A stretch of 53,656 nt of DNA, taken from positions 1 to 53,656 of the forward strand of contig CAOJYR010000009.1 in the NCBI GenBank assembly GCA_948465965.1, given 5' to 3'. The stretch is from an uncultured Mycoplasmatota bacterium. Its GTDB lineage: Bacteria > Bacillota_I > Bacilli_A > RF39 > UBA660. The translations under genes were made by a program, and so were the position numbers. Below the pieces are notes generated by a model, which was not told the DNA's origin, did not search any database, and saw nothing but the letters and a program-made list of their open reading frames with translations. Below are positions 1-8,737 of this stretch, one piece after another. Every line of letters begins with the position of its first letter. The first letter of the stretch is position 1.

Positions 1-1
1 C

Positions 2-505
2 TATGCAACATTAATTTATTATAATAATGTATCAGGAGGAAGTCCTAATAATACAGCAGAGTTTGCATATGATGAAAATGGAAACTACAATACATACTAT
101 GGTCCAAGGACTGCAAAATTACAGTTACCATCAACAACACAATGGAGTAATGTAAGTTTAAGTAATATAAAAAGAAATATAATAGATGAACAAGGACAAG
201 TGAGAGTTACTAATTTTAGTTATGAAGGCTATGCAGCCCGATTATTAACAATAGTAGAATTAAAAGATGCATGTAGTGGAGATACCAATTTAAATATAAA
301 TTGTCAATATTTACTAGAAAATACTGGGTATTCCAATAATAATTTTAAAGGATACTATTTAGAGACTGTATATTCAGCAACACCAGGGATGTCTCGAGCA
401 ATTGAAAGTAGCACGTATAATGTTGGTGGTCCTCCTGTTAAGTTTGGAAATGGCTATGGTGTTCGTCCGACAATTGAAGTAGAAAAAGCTAAAATCTCTT
501 ATTAA
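2..505 (+). CDS. C-terminal part of a secreted or pseudopilin-like surface protein (5' end outside window)
   Basis: The reading frame is open from base 2 to a TAA at 503-505, so this is the last 167 codons of a gene that begins upstream. The visible part is rich in Asn, Tyr, Ser and Gly, as in exported proteins. It ends with GNGYGVRPTIEVEK, which resembles the GVRPVI-type C-terminal motif of DUF6273-like domains. Those domains are common in low-GC Firmicutes surface proteins, often behind an N-terminal prepilin-like segment. The N-terminus is missing, so no signal peptide or pilin motif can be checked. An internal GTG at 200 gives a shorter frame, but codons continue in frame upstream of it, so it is not the start. 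The family link rests on a short motif. A shared terminator follows. Confidence 0.6.
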   Translation, partial: YATLIYYNNVSGGSPNNTAEFAYDENGNYNTYYGPRTAKLQLPSTTQWSNVSLSNIKRNIIDEQGQVRVTNFSYEGYAARLLTIVELKDACSGDTNLNINCQYLLENTGYSNNNFKGYYLETVYSATPGMSRAIESSTYNVGGPPVKFGNGYGVRPTIEVEKAKISY

Positions 506-506
506 T

Positions 507-562
507 ATAAAAACTGATAGAAATATCAAGATTAAGATTTGATAATTTATCAGTTTTATTTT
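507..562. terminator. Bidirectional intrinsic terminator
   Basis: The 10-bp inverted repeat AAAACTGATA (510-519) / TATCAGTTTT (548-557) flanks an AT-rich loop that contains a smaller hairpin. T-rich sequence follows on the plus strand and A-rich sequence on the other side. It lies between two convergent genes and can end both. Confidence 0.75.
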
Positions 563-568
563 GTGTTT

Positions 569-1135
569 CTAATAAATATTACTTGGAACTAATTCATTTA
601 AATAAGAAAGAATATCTTCTTTTTTATATTTACTTGGATCAGTTATATAGTAAATACAAACATTAATTACTGCACTAACGTAAAAAATAGTAATAATTTC
701 AATTGGTATATTCCCATGATCCATATGATTACTCTTAATATGCTTTTCTACATCTTTTACTAAAGCATCATAAAACATATCACGTGCAATACTATTATTA
801 TTATTTTTAATAATAGAGGAATAAATAGAAATATTTTCACTTATATGATCAAATAATAATTCAATCATTTTCATATAATACTCTTTTTCTGTTTCTAAAT
901 TATTATTTTCTTCCAACTTTTTAGCAAGTTCATCCTCCAAATCTTTTATTAGGGAAGAAAGAAGCTCATATTTATCACTAAAATGATCATAAAAAGTAGA
1001 ACGATTAGTCAAAGCAGTACTACATATATCAGAAACTTTTATTTCTTCAAAAGATTTATCCCTCATCATAAGTAAAAGACCCTCATATAAATTTTTCTTT
1101 GTTTTTGTTACACGTAAATCTTCTTTCTTTTTCAT
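569..1135 (-). CDS. TetR family transcriptional regulator
   Basis: This 188-residue protein has an N-terminal TetR-type helix-turn-helix. The typical pattern TKKNLYEGLLLMM...FEEIKVSDICSTALTNRSTFYDHFSDKYEL spans about residues 10-58. A helical C-terminal ligand-binding region follows. I chose the ATG at 1135 because AGGTGA lies just upstream of it; a GTG at 1144 would overlap that site. The gene is divergent from an MMPL exporter and its partner, the usual arrangement for a TetR repressor of an efflux or lipid-export operon. The inferred job is ligand-released repression of that exporter, and probably of itself. The ligand cannot be read from the sequence. Confidence 0.88.
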   Translation of the reverse strand: MKKKEDLRVTKTKKNLYEGLLLMMRDKSFEEIKVSDICSTALTNRSTFYDHFSDKYELLSSLIKDLEDELAKKLEENNNLETEKEYYMKMIELLFDHISENISIYSSIIKNNNNSIARDMFYDALVKDVEKHIKSNHMDHGNIPIEIITIFYVSAVINVCIYYITDPSKYKKEDILSYLNELVPSNIY

Positions 1136-1315
1136 AATTATCACCTACATATATAGTATATAAAAAAAGTACATTTGTAAAGATAAACAACAAGTGTCCG
1201 CAAAATAACAAACAATTAAATAAAATATGTTGGATAAAATAACAAATATATAATATTGTTAATGATTTTGTATAAGTTTTTTCATAGAATATATATGCAG
1301 AAGGAGGAAAATACT
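1136..1315. promoter_or_regulatory. Divergent promoter region of the tetR / MMPL pair, with candidate operator
   Basis: For the regulator (minus strand), TTTACA (1176-1181) and TACTAT (1153-1158) are spaced 17 bp apart. For the exporter, the best -10 is TATAAT (1249-1254), with no good -35. Two features could be operator sites: an exact 11-bp direct repeat AAAATAACAAA at 1202-1212 and 1236-1246, and AACAA/TTGTT arms (1241-1245, 1256-1260) flanking the -10. AT-rich repeats arise easily by chance, so the operator call is tentative. Confidence 0.45.
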
Positions 1316-3379
1316 ATGAAAAAATTTTCTAAGTTTATTTCTAACCATAGTATGTTAATAGTAATAATTAGTTTACTCTTATTAATTCCAGCCATATATG
1401 GTTATATAAACACTAGAATTAATTATGATATTTTGGTTTACTTACCAGATAGTAATGAAACAATAAAAGGAGAAAAAATTTTAACAGAAGACTTCGGACT
1501 AGGTTCATATGCTTTTGTAATGGTAGAAAATGATTCTTCTAAAAATATATTAAAACTAGAAGATAAAATAAAAGCTATAAAAGGGGTAAATCAAGTATTT
1601 AGTATTGCTGATATCATAGATACAACAATACCTTATGATATGTTACCTGATGAGGTAAAGGACAAAGTATATAAAAGTAATGAAACGATAATAATGGTTA
1701 CATTTAATGGTTCAACATCAGAAGATAGAACAATTGGTACAGTAAGAGACTTAAGAGAAACCGTGGATGATGCATCTCATGTTAGTAGTATGACATCAAT
1801 GGTAATTGATACAATGGATTTATCTAATGAGGAAATTGCAGCCTATGTAATCATTGCAGTGATATTCTGTTTAGTAATATTAATTCTATCAACTGACTCT
1901 TACATCATCCCAGTATTATTACTTTCAAATATCGGAGTAGCTATTCTATATAATATGGGAACAAATATTTTCTTAGGGGAGATTAGTTATATAACTAAAG
2001 CAATTACTGCAATTCTTCAGTTAGGAGTAACAACAGACTTCTCTATCTTCTTGTATCATAAATATGAACAAGCAAAAGAAAAAGAGAAAAATAAAAAACT
2101 CGCAATGGCCGAAGCAATAAGAGAAACCTTTAAATCAGTAATAGGATCCTCCTTAACTACCTTTGCAGGATTTCTGGCACTTTGTACAATGGATTTAACA
2201 CTAGGAAAAGATATTGGTATCGTTATGGCTAAAGGAGTTATATGTGGACTTATTTGTGTGTTAACACTATTTCCAGCCTTACTTCTTGTATTTGATCATA
2301 TAATAGAAAAGACAAAACATAAAAACTTCTTTCCTAAATTTCAAAAATTACAAGACTTTTCAGTTAAACACTATATTGGAATCATTTTAATATTTCTAGT
2401 ACTAATGATACCAGCCTACATAGGAAATGAAAATTATAAGGTTTATTATAAATTAGATGACTCCCTTCCTAAGGATTTACCATTCCATGTAGCAAATTCA
2501 CACTTAGCTTCAGAATTTAATATTGTATCTCCAGAAATAATTCTAATTAGTAAAGATATAAAAACAAATAAAGTAGAAGACTTAACAGAAGAATTAAAAC
2601 AAGTAAAAGGAATAGATCTAGTTTTATCTCCTAAAACTCTTATGAATGAGGGGACAGAAAGTCTATTACCAGACAATCTTAAAGATATGCTTTCTAATGA
2701 TAAATATCAATTAATTATAGCAAATTCAACCTATGAAATAGCATCAAACGAATTAAATAATCAAGTAGATGAGGTTTCTAAGATAGTAAAAAAATATGAT
2801 AAAAAAGGAATTATTGCTGGTGAGGGACCACTTATGAAAGACCTAGTCACCATTGCAGACCATGACTTCAAAATGGTAAATTACACATCAATAATTGTCA
2901 TATTTGCTATCATGTTATTAGTTTTAAAATCGTTTAGCTTACCAATTATTTTAATACTAGCGATTGAATTTGCAATCTTTATAAATATGGCTATAGCTTA
3001 TTTTACAGGTACTGAGTTGCCATTCATTGCATCAATCATAGTTGGAACAATTCAGCTAGGGGCAACAATAGATTATGCCATATTAATGTCCACAAAATAC
3101 TTAGAAGAAAGAATGAAGATTAAAGATAAGAAAAAAGCCATGAAAGAAACGCTAAGCCTAACAGTACCATCAATCATAACATCGGCATTATGCTTCTTTG
3201 CCGCAACATTCGGAGTAGCAGTCTATACAAAAATAGATATGATAGGATCAATCTGTGAATTACTTGCTAGAGGATCTATTATTAGTATGTTAGTAGTAAT
3301 TTTAATCCTACCATCATTACTAATCATATTTGATCATCTTATTTTAAAAACGACAAAAATAAAGAAAGAGGGAGTTTAA
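1316..3379 (+). CDS. MMPL/RND-family membrane exporter
   Basis: This 687-residue protein has the RND/MMPL layout. One N-terminal membrane segment is followed by an extracytoplasmic loop (about residues 40-180) and a bundle of membrane helices. The loop-plus-bundle unit is then repeated in the second half. Both halves carry the membrane-embedded acidic motif that relays protons in MmpL-type pumps: LGVTTDFSIFLYHKY in the first and LGATIDYAILMSTKY in the second. ATG 1316 is preceded by AAGGAGG; the longer frame from 1256 lacks this. The next gene starts 1 bp after the stop, so the two are an operon. The likely role is proton-driven export of a lipid or hydrophobic compound, controlled by the divergent TetR protein. 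The substrate is unknown. Confidence 0.9.
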   Translation: MKKFSKFISNHSMLIVIISLLLLIPAIYGYINTRINYDILVYLPDSNETIKGEKILTEDFGLGSYAFVMVENDSSKNILKLEDKIKAIKGVNQVFSIADIIDTTIPYDMLPDEVKDKVYKSNETIIMVTFNGSTSEDRTIGTVRDLRETVDDASHVSSMTSMVIDTMDLSNEEIAAYVIIAVIFCLVILILSTDSYIIPVLLLSNIGVAILYNMGTNIFLGEISYITKAITAILQLGVTTDFSIFLYHKYEQAKEKEKNKKLAMAEAIRETFKSVIGSSLTTFAGFLALCTMDLTLGKDIGIVMAKGVICGLICVLTLFPALLLVFDHIIEKTKHKNFFPKFQKLQDFSVKHYIGIILIFLVLMIPAYIGNENYKVYYKLDDSLPKDLPFHVANSHLASEFNIVSPEIILISKDIKTNKVEDLTEELKQVKGIDLVLSPKTLMNEGTESLLPDNLKDMLSNDKYQLIIANSTYEIASNELNNQVDEVSKIVKKYDKKGIIAGEGPLMKDLVTIADHDFKMVNYTSIIVIFAIMLLVLKSFSLPIILILAIEFAIFINMAIAYFTGTELPFIASIIVGTIQLGATIDYAILMSTKYLEERMKIKDKKKAMKETLSLTVPSIITSALCFFAATFGVAVYTKIDMIGSICELLARGSIISMLVVILILPSLLIIFDHLILKTTKIKKEGV

Positions 3380-3380
3380 T

Positions 3381-5000
3381 ATGAATAAAATAAATAAAAT
3401 AATTGGAACAGTTTTAGTAACTGGAGTTATGCTTAGTCCAAGTAACACATTTGCTTTAGAAAAAAAAGAAACTGTTTATACGAATCTAAATTATAATGGT
3501 TCCATAACAAAAACAGTCGTTAATAATCATTTATATTTGGAGGATAAAGGAACTATTGAAGATGAAACAGAACTAAAAGATATTTTGAATCTTAATGGAG
3601 ATGAAAAATACAATTTAGAAGGAAATAAATTAACATGGACATCTGCAGGGAAAGATATTTTTTACCAAGGAACAACGAATAAAGAATTACCAGTATCCAT
3701 AAAGGCCACATATTACTTAAATGGTAAAAAAACAAATGTAAAAAAGATGTTAGGTAAAAAAGGATCAGTAAAAATAGTCCTATCCTTTACAAATAACTCT
3801 TATGATGAAAAAAATAAAATCTATACACCAATAGTTACAACAGTTGGAACAATGCTTAGTGATAAAGAAAATACAAATGTTGAAATAACAAATGGGAAAG
3901 CAATAGATACAGGAACTAAAAATATGTTAGTAGGTATTGCATCTCCTGGACTTTACGAAAGTACAAAATTAGAGGAATTAAAAGGATTGGATGAAATAAC
4001 AATCACATATGATACAACCAAATTTTCATTAAATAATATTTATATAGTCGCAACACCAAAACTTCTAGAAGAAAGTGATCTTAATGTTTTTAATAAAATG
4101 GATACTATATCAACATCTGTAAATATGTTAAATGAGAATATGGATAAAATAGAGAGTGGATCTGATGAACTTGAAAATGGTACAAATACAGTTTTAGCTG
4201 GAACAAAAACTATTTCTGATAATTTAAAAAAATCCTACGAGGGAATTACAAAGATAGAAAATGGATCAGTAAGTGTTGATAAAGGTTTAGAACAAGTGAT
4301 AACAGCATTAACAACAGCAAAACAACAATTAGATACAAGTTCCTTAACCTATTTAAAGACATCAAATATAACTGCAGCTAATACTTTATTAGAATCACTA
4401 AAGATGGAAGGATTAACAAACGATTTAGTCTCACTATTTAATCAGTTTACTGTATCATCATTTGGATTAGGGGGAACATATAGTGATGCAAATTCCGCAA
4501 ATACTGCTTTACAAAGTTATTTAGTAAACTCTCCATATGCTGAACAAACTGCAAATCTAATGCAATTAAAAGGACTATATGATGTGTATCTATTATTAAA
4601 TACTGATGCAACTGCTTTCGGACAAACTGCAGAAAAAATAAATTACCTATCTAGTCAAATAGATATTCTATTGTCTGCACTATCTGAGTTAAAAACTGGT
4701 ACTACTGAATTAACAACAGGCGTAACTTCATTAAAAACAGGAATATGTAGCTTATATACTGGATCAATCACACTAACAGAAGGTACAAAAACATTAAGTG
4801 AAGGAACTACAACTTTATCAAATGGAATTTCTACTTTAAATAAAGAAGGAATTAAAAAAATAACAAGTTATACAGATAAATTTAAAAACTATACAACTAC
4901 TGCAAAAAAATTATTAGAAAAATCCAATGAGTATAATGGATTTACCTCATCTAATGCCAATAACACAATATTTATTTATAAAATGAAATCTGCAAAATAA
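3381..5000 (+). CDS. Secreted X-X-X-Leu-X-X-Gly heptad-repeat protein, MMPL partner
   Basis: This 539-residue protein has an N-terminal signal segment (KIIGTVLVTGVMLSPSNTFA), then a soluble domain of about 200 residues. A region rich in heptads of the form xxxLxxG follows, for example SDELENGTNTVLAG near residue 255 and TTELTTGVTSLKTG to TLSNG near residues 440-480. Such heptads occur in the extracytoplasmic stalks of YhgE/Pip-like proteins and in proteins encoded next to MMPL pumps. The last residues (NANNTIFIYKMKSAK) are polar with no membrane anchor. The gene follows the MMPL gene with 1 bp between stop and ATG, after a GAGGGA ribosome site. The inferred role is a long coiled-coil adaptor for the pump outside the membrane. 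The exact function is unknown. Confidence 0.75.
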   Translation: MNKINKIIGTVLVTGVMLSPSNTFALEKKETVYTNLNYNGSITKTVVNNHLYLEDKGTIEDETELKDILNLNGDEKYNLEGNKLTWTSAGKDIFYQGTTNKELPVSIKATYYLNGKKTNVKKMLGKKGSVKIVLSFTNNSYDEKNKIYTPIVTTVGTMLSDKENTNVEITNGKAIDTGTKNMLVGIASPGLYESTKLEELKGLDEITITYDTTKFSLNNIYIVATPKLLEESDLNVFNKMDTISTSVNMLNENMDKIESGSDELENGTNTVLAGTKTISDNLKKSYEGITKIENGSVSVDKGLEQVITALTTAKQQLDTSSLTYLKTSNITAANTLLESLKMEGLTNDLVSLFNQFTVSSFGLGGTYSDANSANTALQSYLVNSPYAEQTANLMQLKGLYDVYLLLNTDATAFGQTAEKINYLSSQIDILLSALSELKTGTTELTTGVTSLKTGICSLYTGSITLTEGTKTLSEGTTTLSNGISTLNKEGIKKITSYTDKFKNYTTTAKKLLEKSNEYNGFTSSNANNTIFIYKMKSAK

Positions 5001-5003
5001 TAG

Positions 5004-5032
5004 AAAACCTCCAAATAAATTGGAGTTTTTTC
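5004..5032 (+). terminator. Intrinsic terminator of the MMPL operon
   Basis: Stem CTCCAA (5009-5014) / TTGGAG (5020-5025), with a short loop, is followed by a run of seven T residues. Confidence 0.85.
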
Positions 5033-5081
5033 TTTATAAAAAAATAAAACATAGTATAATAGAAATGGAAAGGATGATAAT

Positions 5082-5444
5082 ATGGAATTTATTGAATACC
5101 CAAAATGTTCTACTTGTAAAAAAGCAAAAAAATGGTTAGAAGTAAATAATATAGACTTTACAGATAGAAATATAATTACTGAAACACCAGAGTATCAAGA
5201 GTTAGAAAATTGGATTAATTTCTATAATATAGAAGTTTCCAAATTATTCAATACAAGTGGAATAAAGTATCGAGAATTAAAGCTAAAAGATAAGTTAAAA
5301 GAGATGACTAGGAACGAAAAAATAAAATTATTAGCATCAGATGGAATGTTAATAAAAAGACCACTTCTAGTGGCAAAAAATAAAGTTTTAATAGGCTTTA
5401 AAGAAAAAGAATGGATAGAGTATTTTAAGGAGGAGATAAAATGA
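5082..5444 (+). CDS. ArsC/Spx-family thioredoxin-fold protein
   Basis: This 120-residue protein has the ArsC/Spx/YffB fold signature. A redox CxxC (PKCSTCKKAKKWL) lies at residues 9-12, and a conserved arginine sits in LIKRPLL near residue 90. Length is normal for the family. Family members are glutaredoxin- or thioredoxin-linked reductases or RNA-polymerase-binding stress regulators (Spx). The sequence does not decide between arsenate reductase-like and Spx-like roles. Its stop overlaps the ATG of the superoxide reductase gene by 4 bp, which argues for a role in redox stress. A TATAAT at 5055-5060 lies just upstream. Confidence 0.85.
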   Translation: MEFIEYPKCSTCKKAKKWLEVNNIDFTDRNIITETPEYQELENWINFYNIEVSKLFNTSGIKYRELKLKDKLKEMTRNEKIKLLASDGMLIKRPLLVAKNKVLIGFKEKEWIEYFKEEIK

Positions 5445-5818
5445 AAGATTTAGTATTAAAGAAATGTTTAAAGTGTAATGCTTTAGTAAAAGTAATAGAA
5501 GACTGCAACTGTAATGATTGTGGAATAATGTGCTGTGGTGAAAAGATGCATACAGTAAAGGTAAATAGTACAGATGCTAGCTTTGAAAAGCATATTCCAA
5601 CATATGAAGTAGAAAAAGACAATATAATTATAAATATAAATCATGTAATGGAAGATGATCATTATATTGAATGGATATTAGTAAAAACAAAAAATAAAAA
5701 TATAGAAGTATTATTAAAACCAAATGATAAGCCAACCTTAACAGTTCCATATGAAAAAGGAGCAGTAATATATTCTTATTGTAATAAACATGGATTATGG
5801 CGTCAGGAAGTAAAGTAG
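5441..5818 (+). CDS. Desulfoferrodoxin-type superoxide reductase
   Basis: This 125-residue protein has two parts. The N-terminal part (residues 1-36) carries the desulforedoxin-like Cys set: CLKC near residue 9 and CC near residue 29. The C-terminal superoxide reductase domain carries the Fe(His)4Cys ligands: EKHIP with the catalytic Glu and a His near residues 47-50, HVMEDDHYIEW near 66-76, and YCNKHGLW near 114-121. The enzyme reduces superoxide to hydrogen peroxide with electrons from rubredoxin and makes no oxygen, so it is typical of anaerobes. It is translationally coupled to the upstream ArsC/Spx-like gene. The flavin reductase-rubredoxin gene starts right after its stop and is a plausible electron donor. 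Confidence 0.92.
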   Translation: MKDLVLKKCLKCNALVKVIEDCNCNDCGIMCCGEKMHTVKVNSTDASFEKHIPTYEVEKDNIIININHVMEDDHYIEWILVKTKNKNIEVLLKPNDKPTLTVPYEKGAVIYSYCNKHGLWRQEVK

Positions 5819-6475
5819 ATGGATAATACTGTATTTAGAGATATCTCCTATGGTATGTATATTATAGGAAGTAGATTTGATAATAAAAACGTTGGATGTG
5901 TAATTAATACTCTAGTTCAAATAACATCAGAGAATCCCATTATAGCTATCTCACTAAATAAGGATAACTATACCAATGAAGCAATAAGAAAAACAAAAAA
6001 GTTTTCAGCATCAATTATTTCTGAAAAAACAAAGCCCAAAGTAATTTCGAAATTTGGATATTATACATCAAAAGAAATTGATAAATTTAAAGATACTAAT
6101 TACGAAATAATAGATAATATTCCAGTAGTAACAGAGGATATTAGTAGTTATCTAATTTGTGATGTAGTAGATATAATAGATTGTAAAACACATGATATTA
6201 TTTTAGGTAGAGTAAATATAACAAAAAAACAAACGAATAATGTCCCAATGACTTATAAATTTTACCATGAGGTTATTAAAGGAACTTCCCCTAAAAAAGC
6301 TCCTACCTATATTGAAGGAGCAGAAGATAAAAATGCAGTAAAACATCAATGTACAATATGTGGTTATATTTATGATGATGCCAAAGAAAAAATTAGATTT
6401 GATGATTTAGCAGATGATTGGAAATGTCCACTTTGTGGAGTAGGAAAAGATAAATTTATAAAAATAAGCGAATAA
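5819..6475 (+). CDS. Flavin reductase-rubredoxin fusion (high-molecular-weight rubredoxin)
   Basis: This 218-residue protein has an N-terminal FMN-binding split-barrel flavin reductase domain (about residues 1-155). A C-terminal rubredoxin (about 172-216) has both iron-binding knuckles, CTICGY and CPLCGVGKD. This is the architecture of high-molecular-weight rubredoxins, which pass electrons from NAD(P)H to oxidative-stress enzymes in anaerobes. The loop between the two Cys pairs is shorter than in common rubredoxins: it runs [17 protein letters not shown] and lacks the usual Gly/Pro-rich insert. The ATG follows the superoxide reductase TAG with no spacing, so the pair is an operon. It probably supplies that enzyme with electrons. 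Confidence 0.88.
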   Translation: MDNTVFRDISYGMYIIGSRFDNKNVGCVINTLVQITSENPIIAISLNKDNYTNEAIRKTKKFSASIISEKTKPKVISKFGYYTSKEIDKFKDTNYEIIDNIPVVTEDISSYLICDVVDIIDCKTHDIILGRVNITKKQTNNVPMTYKFYHEVIKGTSPKKAPTYIEGAEDKNAVKHQCTICGYIYDDAKEKIRFDDLADDWKCPLCGVGKDKFIKISE

Positions 6476-6476
6476 A

Positions 6477-6509
6477 AAATAGATATCAAAATTTATATGA
6501 TATCTATTT
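6477..6509. terminator. Bidirectional intrinsic terminator
   Basis: The perfect 11-bp inverted repeat AAATAGATATC (6477-6487) / GATATCTATTT (6499-6509) has A- and T-rich flanks. It lies between the convergent redox operon and the LCP gene and can end both. Confidence 0.85.
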
Positions 6510-6513
6510 TTCT

Positions 6514-8550
6514 TTATTCAGTATTAGCATCAGCAGAATCAGAATCACTAGGAGAGTTGTCACCATTAGAACCATTATCACCAGGTTTAGAACTATCAGG
6601 CTTAGTATTTGTTGAAGAATTGTCAGTATCACTTCCATTAGGTTTCGTTTTGTCTTTTGTATCTGTTGTTGTATTCTTATTCGTAGAAGAAGAACTATTA
6701 CTGTTTGTAGAGGCACCACTACTAGATAGAGTTAAAATAACACTACCGCTAATTTTATCAACCCTCTTATTAGCAGGATAACTTTGGGATACAACATGTC
6801 CGCCACTTCCTTTAAAGGAAACCCTAATACCAAGTCTACTAGCACTAGCTCTAGCAGTGCTTTCGCTATCTCCAGTAAAATCAGGAACCAATTTATAAGT
6901 ATAACTGGTTTTATAAGGACCTGCTCCAATAACCACTTTCTCATAAGGTTCATTTATAGAAAAATTAAATTCATGTATTTCTTCATGTTCTGCCAATTCT
7001 AAGTTTTCTTTCATGGCTTTAATAACATCTTTTTTGCTGTCTTTATTAGGCACATAGTTCCATAATACCATACGCATTCTCTCATCATATATCATTTGAC
7101 CATTACCAGCTAAATATAACTGTTGAATATTAACAAGATCTGCATCATCTGCAGCGAGACTTTTCTTTATAATATCTTTACCTATATTATAAAAAGATAA
7201 GATTTGTTTAGTGGTAAGATTTGTATCTAAACTATTTGAAACAGTATCCAAAATTTCCATAAATTTAGAAACTTCAGTGATACCTTTCATTTTATTAATT
7301 AACTCCATAACTATTTCTTGTTGATGTTTAGCACGACCAAAATCTCCCTCAGCAAGTTGTTTTCTATTTCTTGCAAATACTAAAGCTTGCTCTCCATTTA
7401 AATGCTGTAATCCTTCTTGGATACAAACCTGTCCACCACGAGAGGAATCGTCAGTACATAATTCTTTAGGTACCTCAACATCAATACCACCAACAGCATC
7501 AACTAGTTTTACAAGACCTTTAAAATTAATTTTAGCATAGTAATCAATATCAACATCAAAATACTCTTCAATTGTATTCATCATACAGTCAGTTCCATAA
7601 CCAGCTGCATGAGTGATTTTATTTTCAGATTTATCGGGCCAACAAGCAATCGGTACATAACTATCTCTTGGAATAGAAATCATAGTAGCATTTAAAGTCT
7701 TAGGGTTGAATGTAATTAAGATCAAAGTATCTCCATTAGCAACAGCATTTTTATTTAATACTTCGTCTGTAGAATCAATTCCCATTAAAAGAATAGTAAA
7801 GGGTTCAGTAATGGATTTACCACTAGAGGCTGTTTCATTTTCTGATGTATCAGATTTTCTCATCTTTTTATCTTTAGAAATAACAACTCTAGTATCAGAC
7901 GCAATCTCTTCATATCCCGTTACACCAGAAAACATAGAAACATAACTGCTAGAAGTAAACATTGCTTCAATCTCTCCAGCATATAAATCAGCTAACATAG
8001 AAGAATAGTCATCATAACTTTTTACTTCATTATCATCATTTAATTTATTCTCTTTAATAATTTCCTGTGGAATGATGTATCCTTCAGGTGACTTTTTATC
8101 ACTTAAAATACCAATAGTATAATCCTTTACATCCCCAATTTCTTTTGCCTCATTATCTTTCATAACCACTAAACTCGAAGAGTAGGTAACATAAACTTTA
8201 TTAATACTATTAAGTCTTCCATAAACATAAAAAACAACTCCACCAACAACACCACATAGAATAGAATATAAAATCATAAATAAAATAAGTGCGATATGTT
8301 TTTGATTCTTCTTGTTTTTCTTTTTTCTTTTTTTTCTATTCTTAAATATACTTTTAGTTTTTAATATGAATATTAAATCTATAAAGGCCAATACACCAAT
8401 AACTATATATCGAATCAAATCTTCAATAGAGCTTAATAAAAATATTTCATATATCGCAAAAATACTGGTAATTAATGAAATAGTCAGAAATGCCAGTACT
8501 ACAAATCTAATTTTTGGTTTCTTTTCGTATTCTTCATTTTCTTTTGACAT
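6514..8550 (-). CDS. LytR-CpsA-Psr (LCP) family ligase with C-terminal PASTA domain
   Basis: This 678-residue protein starts at ATG 8550, which has GGAGG upstream; an extended frame to 8580 lacks a site. Three membrane segments (about residues 15-110) come first. Next is an extracellular segment resembling a solute-binding fold (about 120-230), then the LCP domain (about 250-430). The LCP domain shows the conserved Arg/Asp set in SIPRDSYV, DAVGGIDVEV, ARNRK and GDFGRAKHQQ. LCP enzymes move undecaprenyl-linked teichoic acid or capsule chains onto peptidoglycan. A PASTA domain (about 550-612) and a Ser/Asn/Asp-rich tail of about 66 residues follow. PASTA domains bind peptidoglycan or muropeptides and are not usual in LCP proteins. 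A strong candidate substrate is the polymer encoded 10 kb downstream. Confidence 0.9.
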   Translation of the reverse strand: MSKENEEYEKKPKIRFVVLAFLTISLITSIFAIYEIFLLSSIEDLIRYIVIGVLAFIDLIFILKTKSIFKNRKKRKKKNKKNQKHIALILFMILYSILCGVVGGVVFYVYGRLNSINKVYVTYSSSLVVMKDNEAKEIGDVKDYTIGILSDKKSPEGYIIPQEIIKENKLNDDNEVKSYDDYSSMLADLYAGEIEAMFTSSSYVSMFSGVTGYEEIASDTRVVISKDKKMRKSDTSENETASSGKSITEPFTILLMGIDSTDEVLNKNAVANGDTLILITFNPKTLNATMISIPRDSYVPIACWPDKSENKITHAAGYGTDCMMNTIEEYFDVDIDYYAKINFKGLVKLVDAVGGIDVEVPKELCTDDSSRGGQVCIQEGLQHLNGEQALVFARNRKQLAEGDFGRAKHQQEIVMELINKMKGITEVSKFMEILDTVSNSLDTNLTTKQILSFYNIGKDIIKKSLAADDADLVNIQQLYLAGNGQMIYDERMRMVLWNYVPNKDSKKDVIKAMKENLELAEHEEIHEFNFSINEPYEKVVIGAGPYKTSYTYKLVPDFTGDSESTARASASRLGIRVSFKGSGGHVVSQSYPANKRVDKISGSVILTLSSSGASTNSNSSSSTNKNTTTDTKDKTKPNGSDTDNSSTNTKPDSSKPGDNGSNGDNSPSDSDSADANTE

Positions 8551-8737
8551 AAACATCCTCCACTCTGCAAAATTATACAAATATAATTATAACTAATTTA
8601 TCCTATTTTAGCAAGACTCCCCCAAAAATATCTTAAGTGTAAAATAGCGTAAAATGAAGAAAAAATATGTCGAAAATTAAGAGAAAAAGAGAAAATATTG
8701 CTATAATATAATTGAGAGAATAGATGGAGGTGTATAT

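Noticed and set aside
6497-6781. 94-residue plus-strand frame rich in Leu, Ser, Glu and Val
   Set aside because: It is the antisense of the Ser/Asn/Asp-rich tail and PASTA end of the LCP gene. The low-complexity coding sequence keeps the other strand open. No ribosome site was found.
8668-8674. Single TGTCGAA heptamer before the glucosaminidase gene
   Set aside because: A lone heptamer is expected by chance several times in this window; similar ones lie inside genes, for example near 10330. Not claimed as a Spo0A site.
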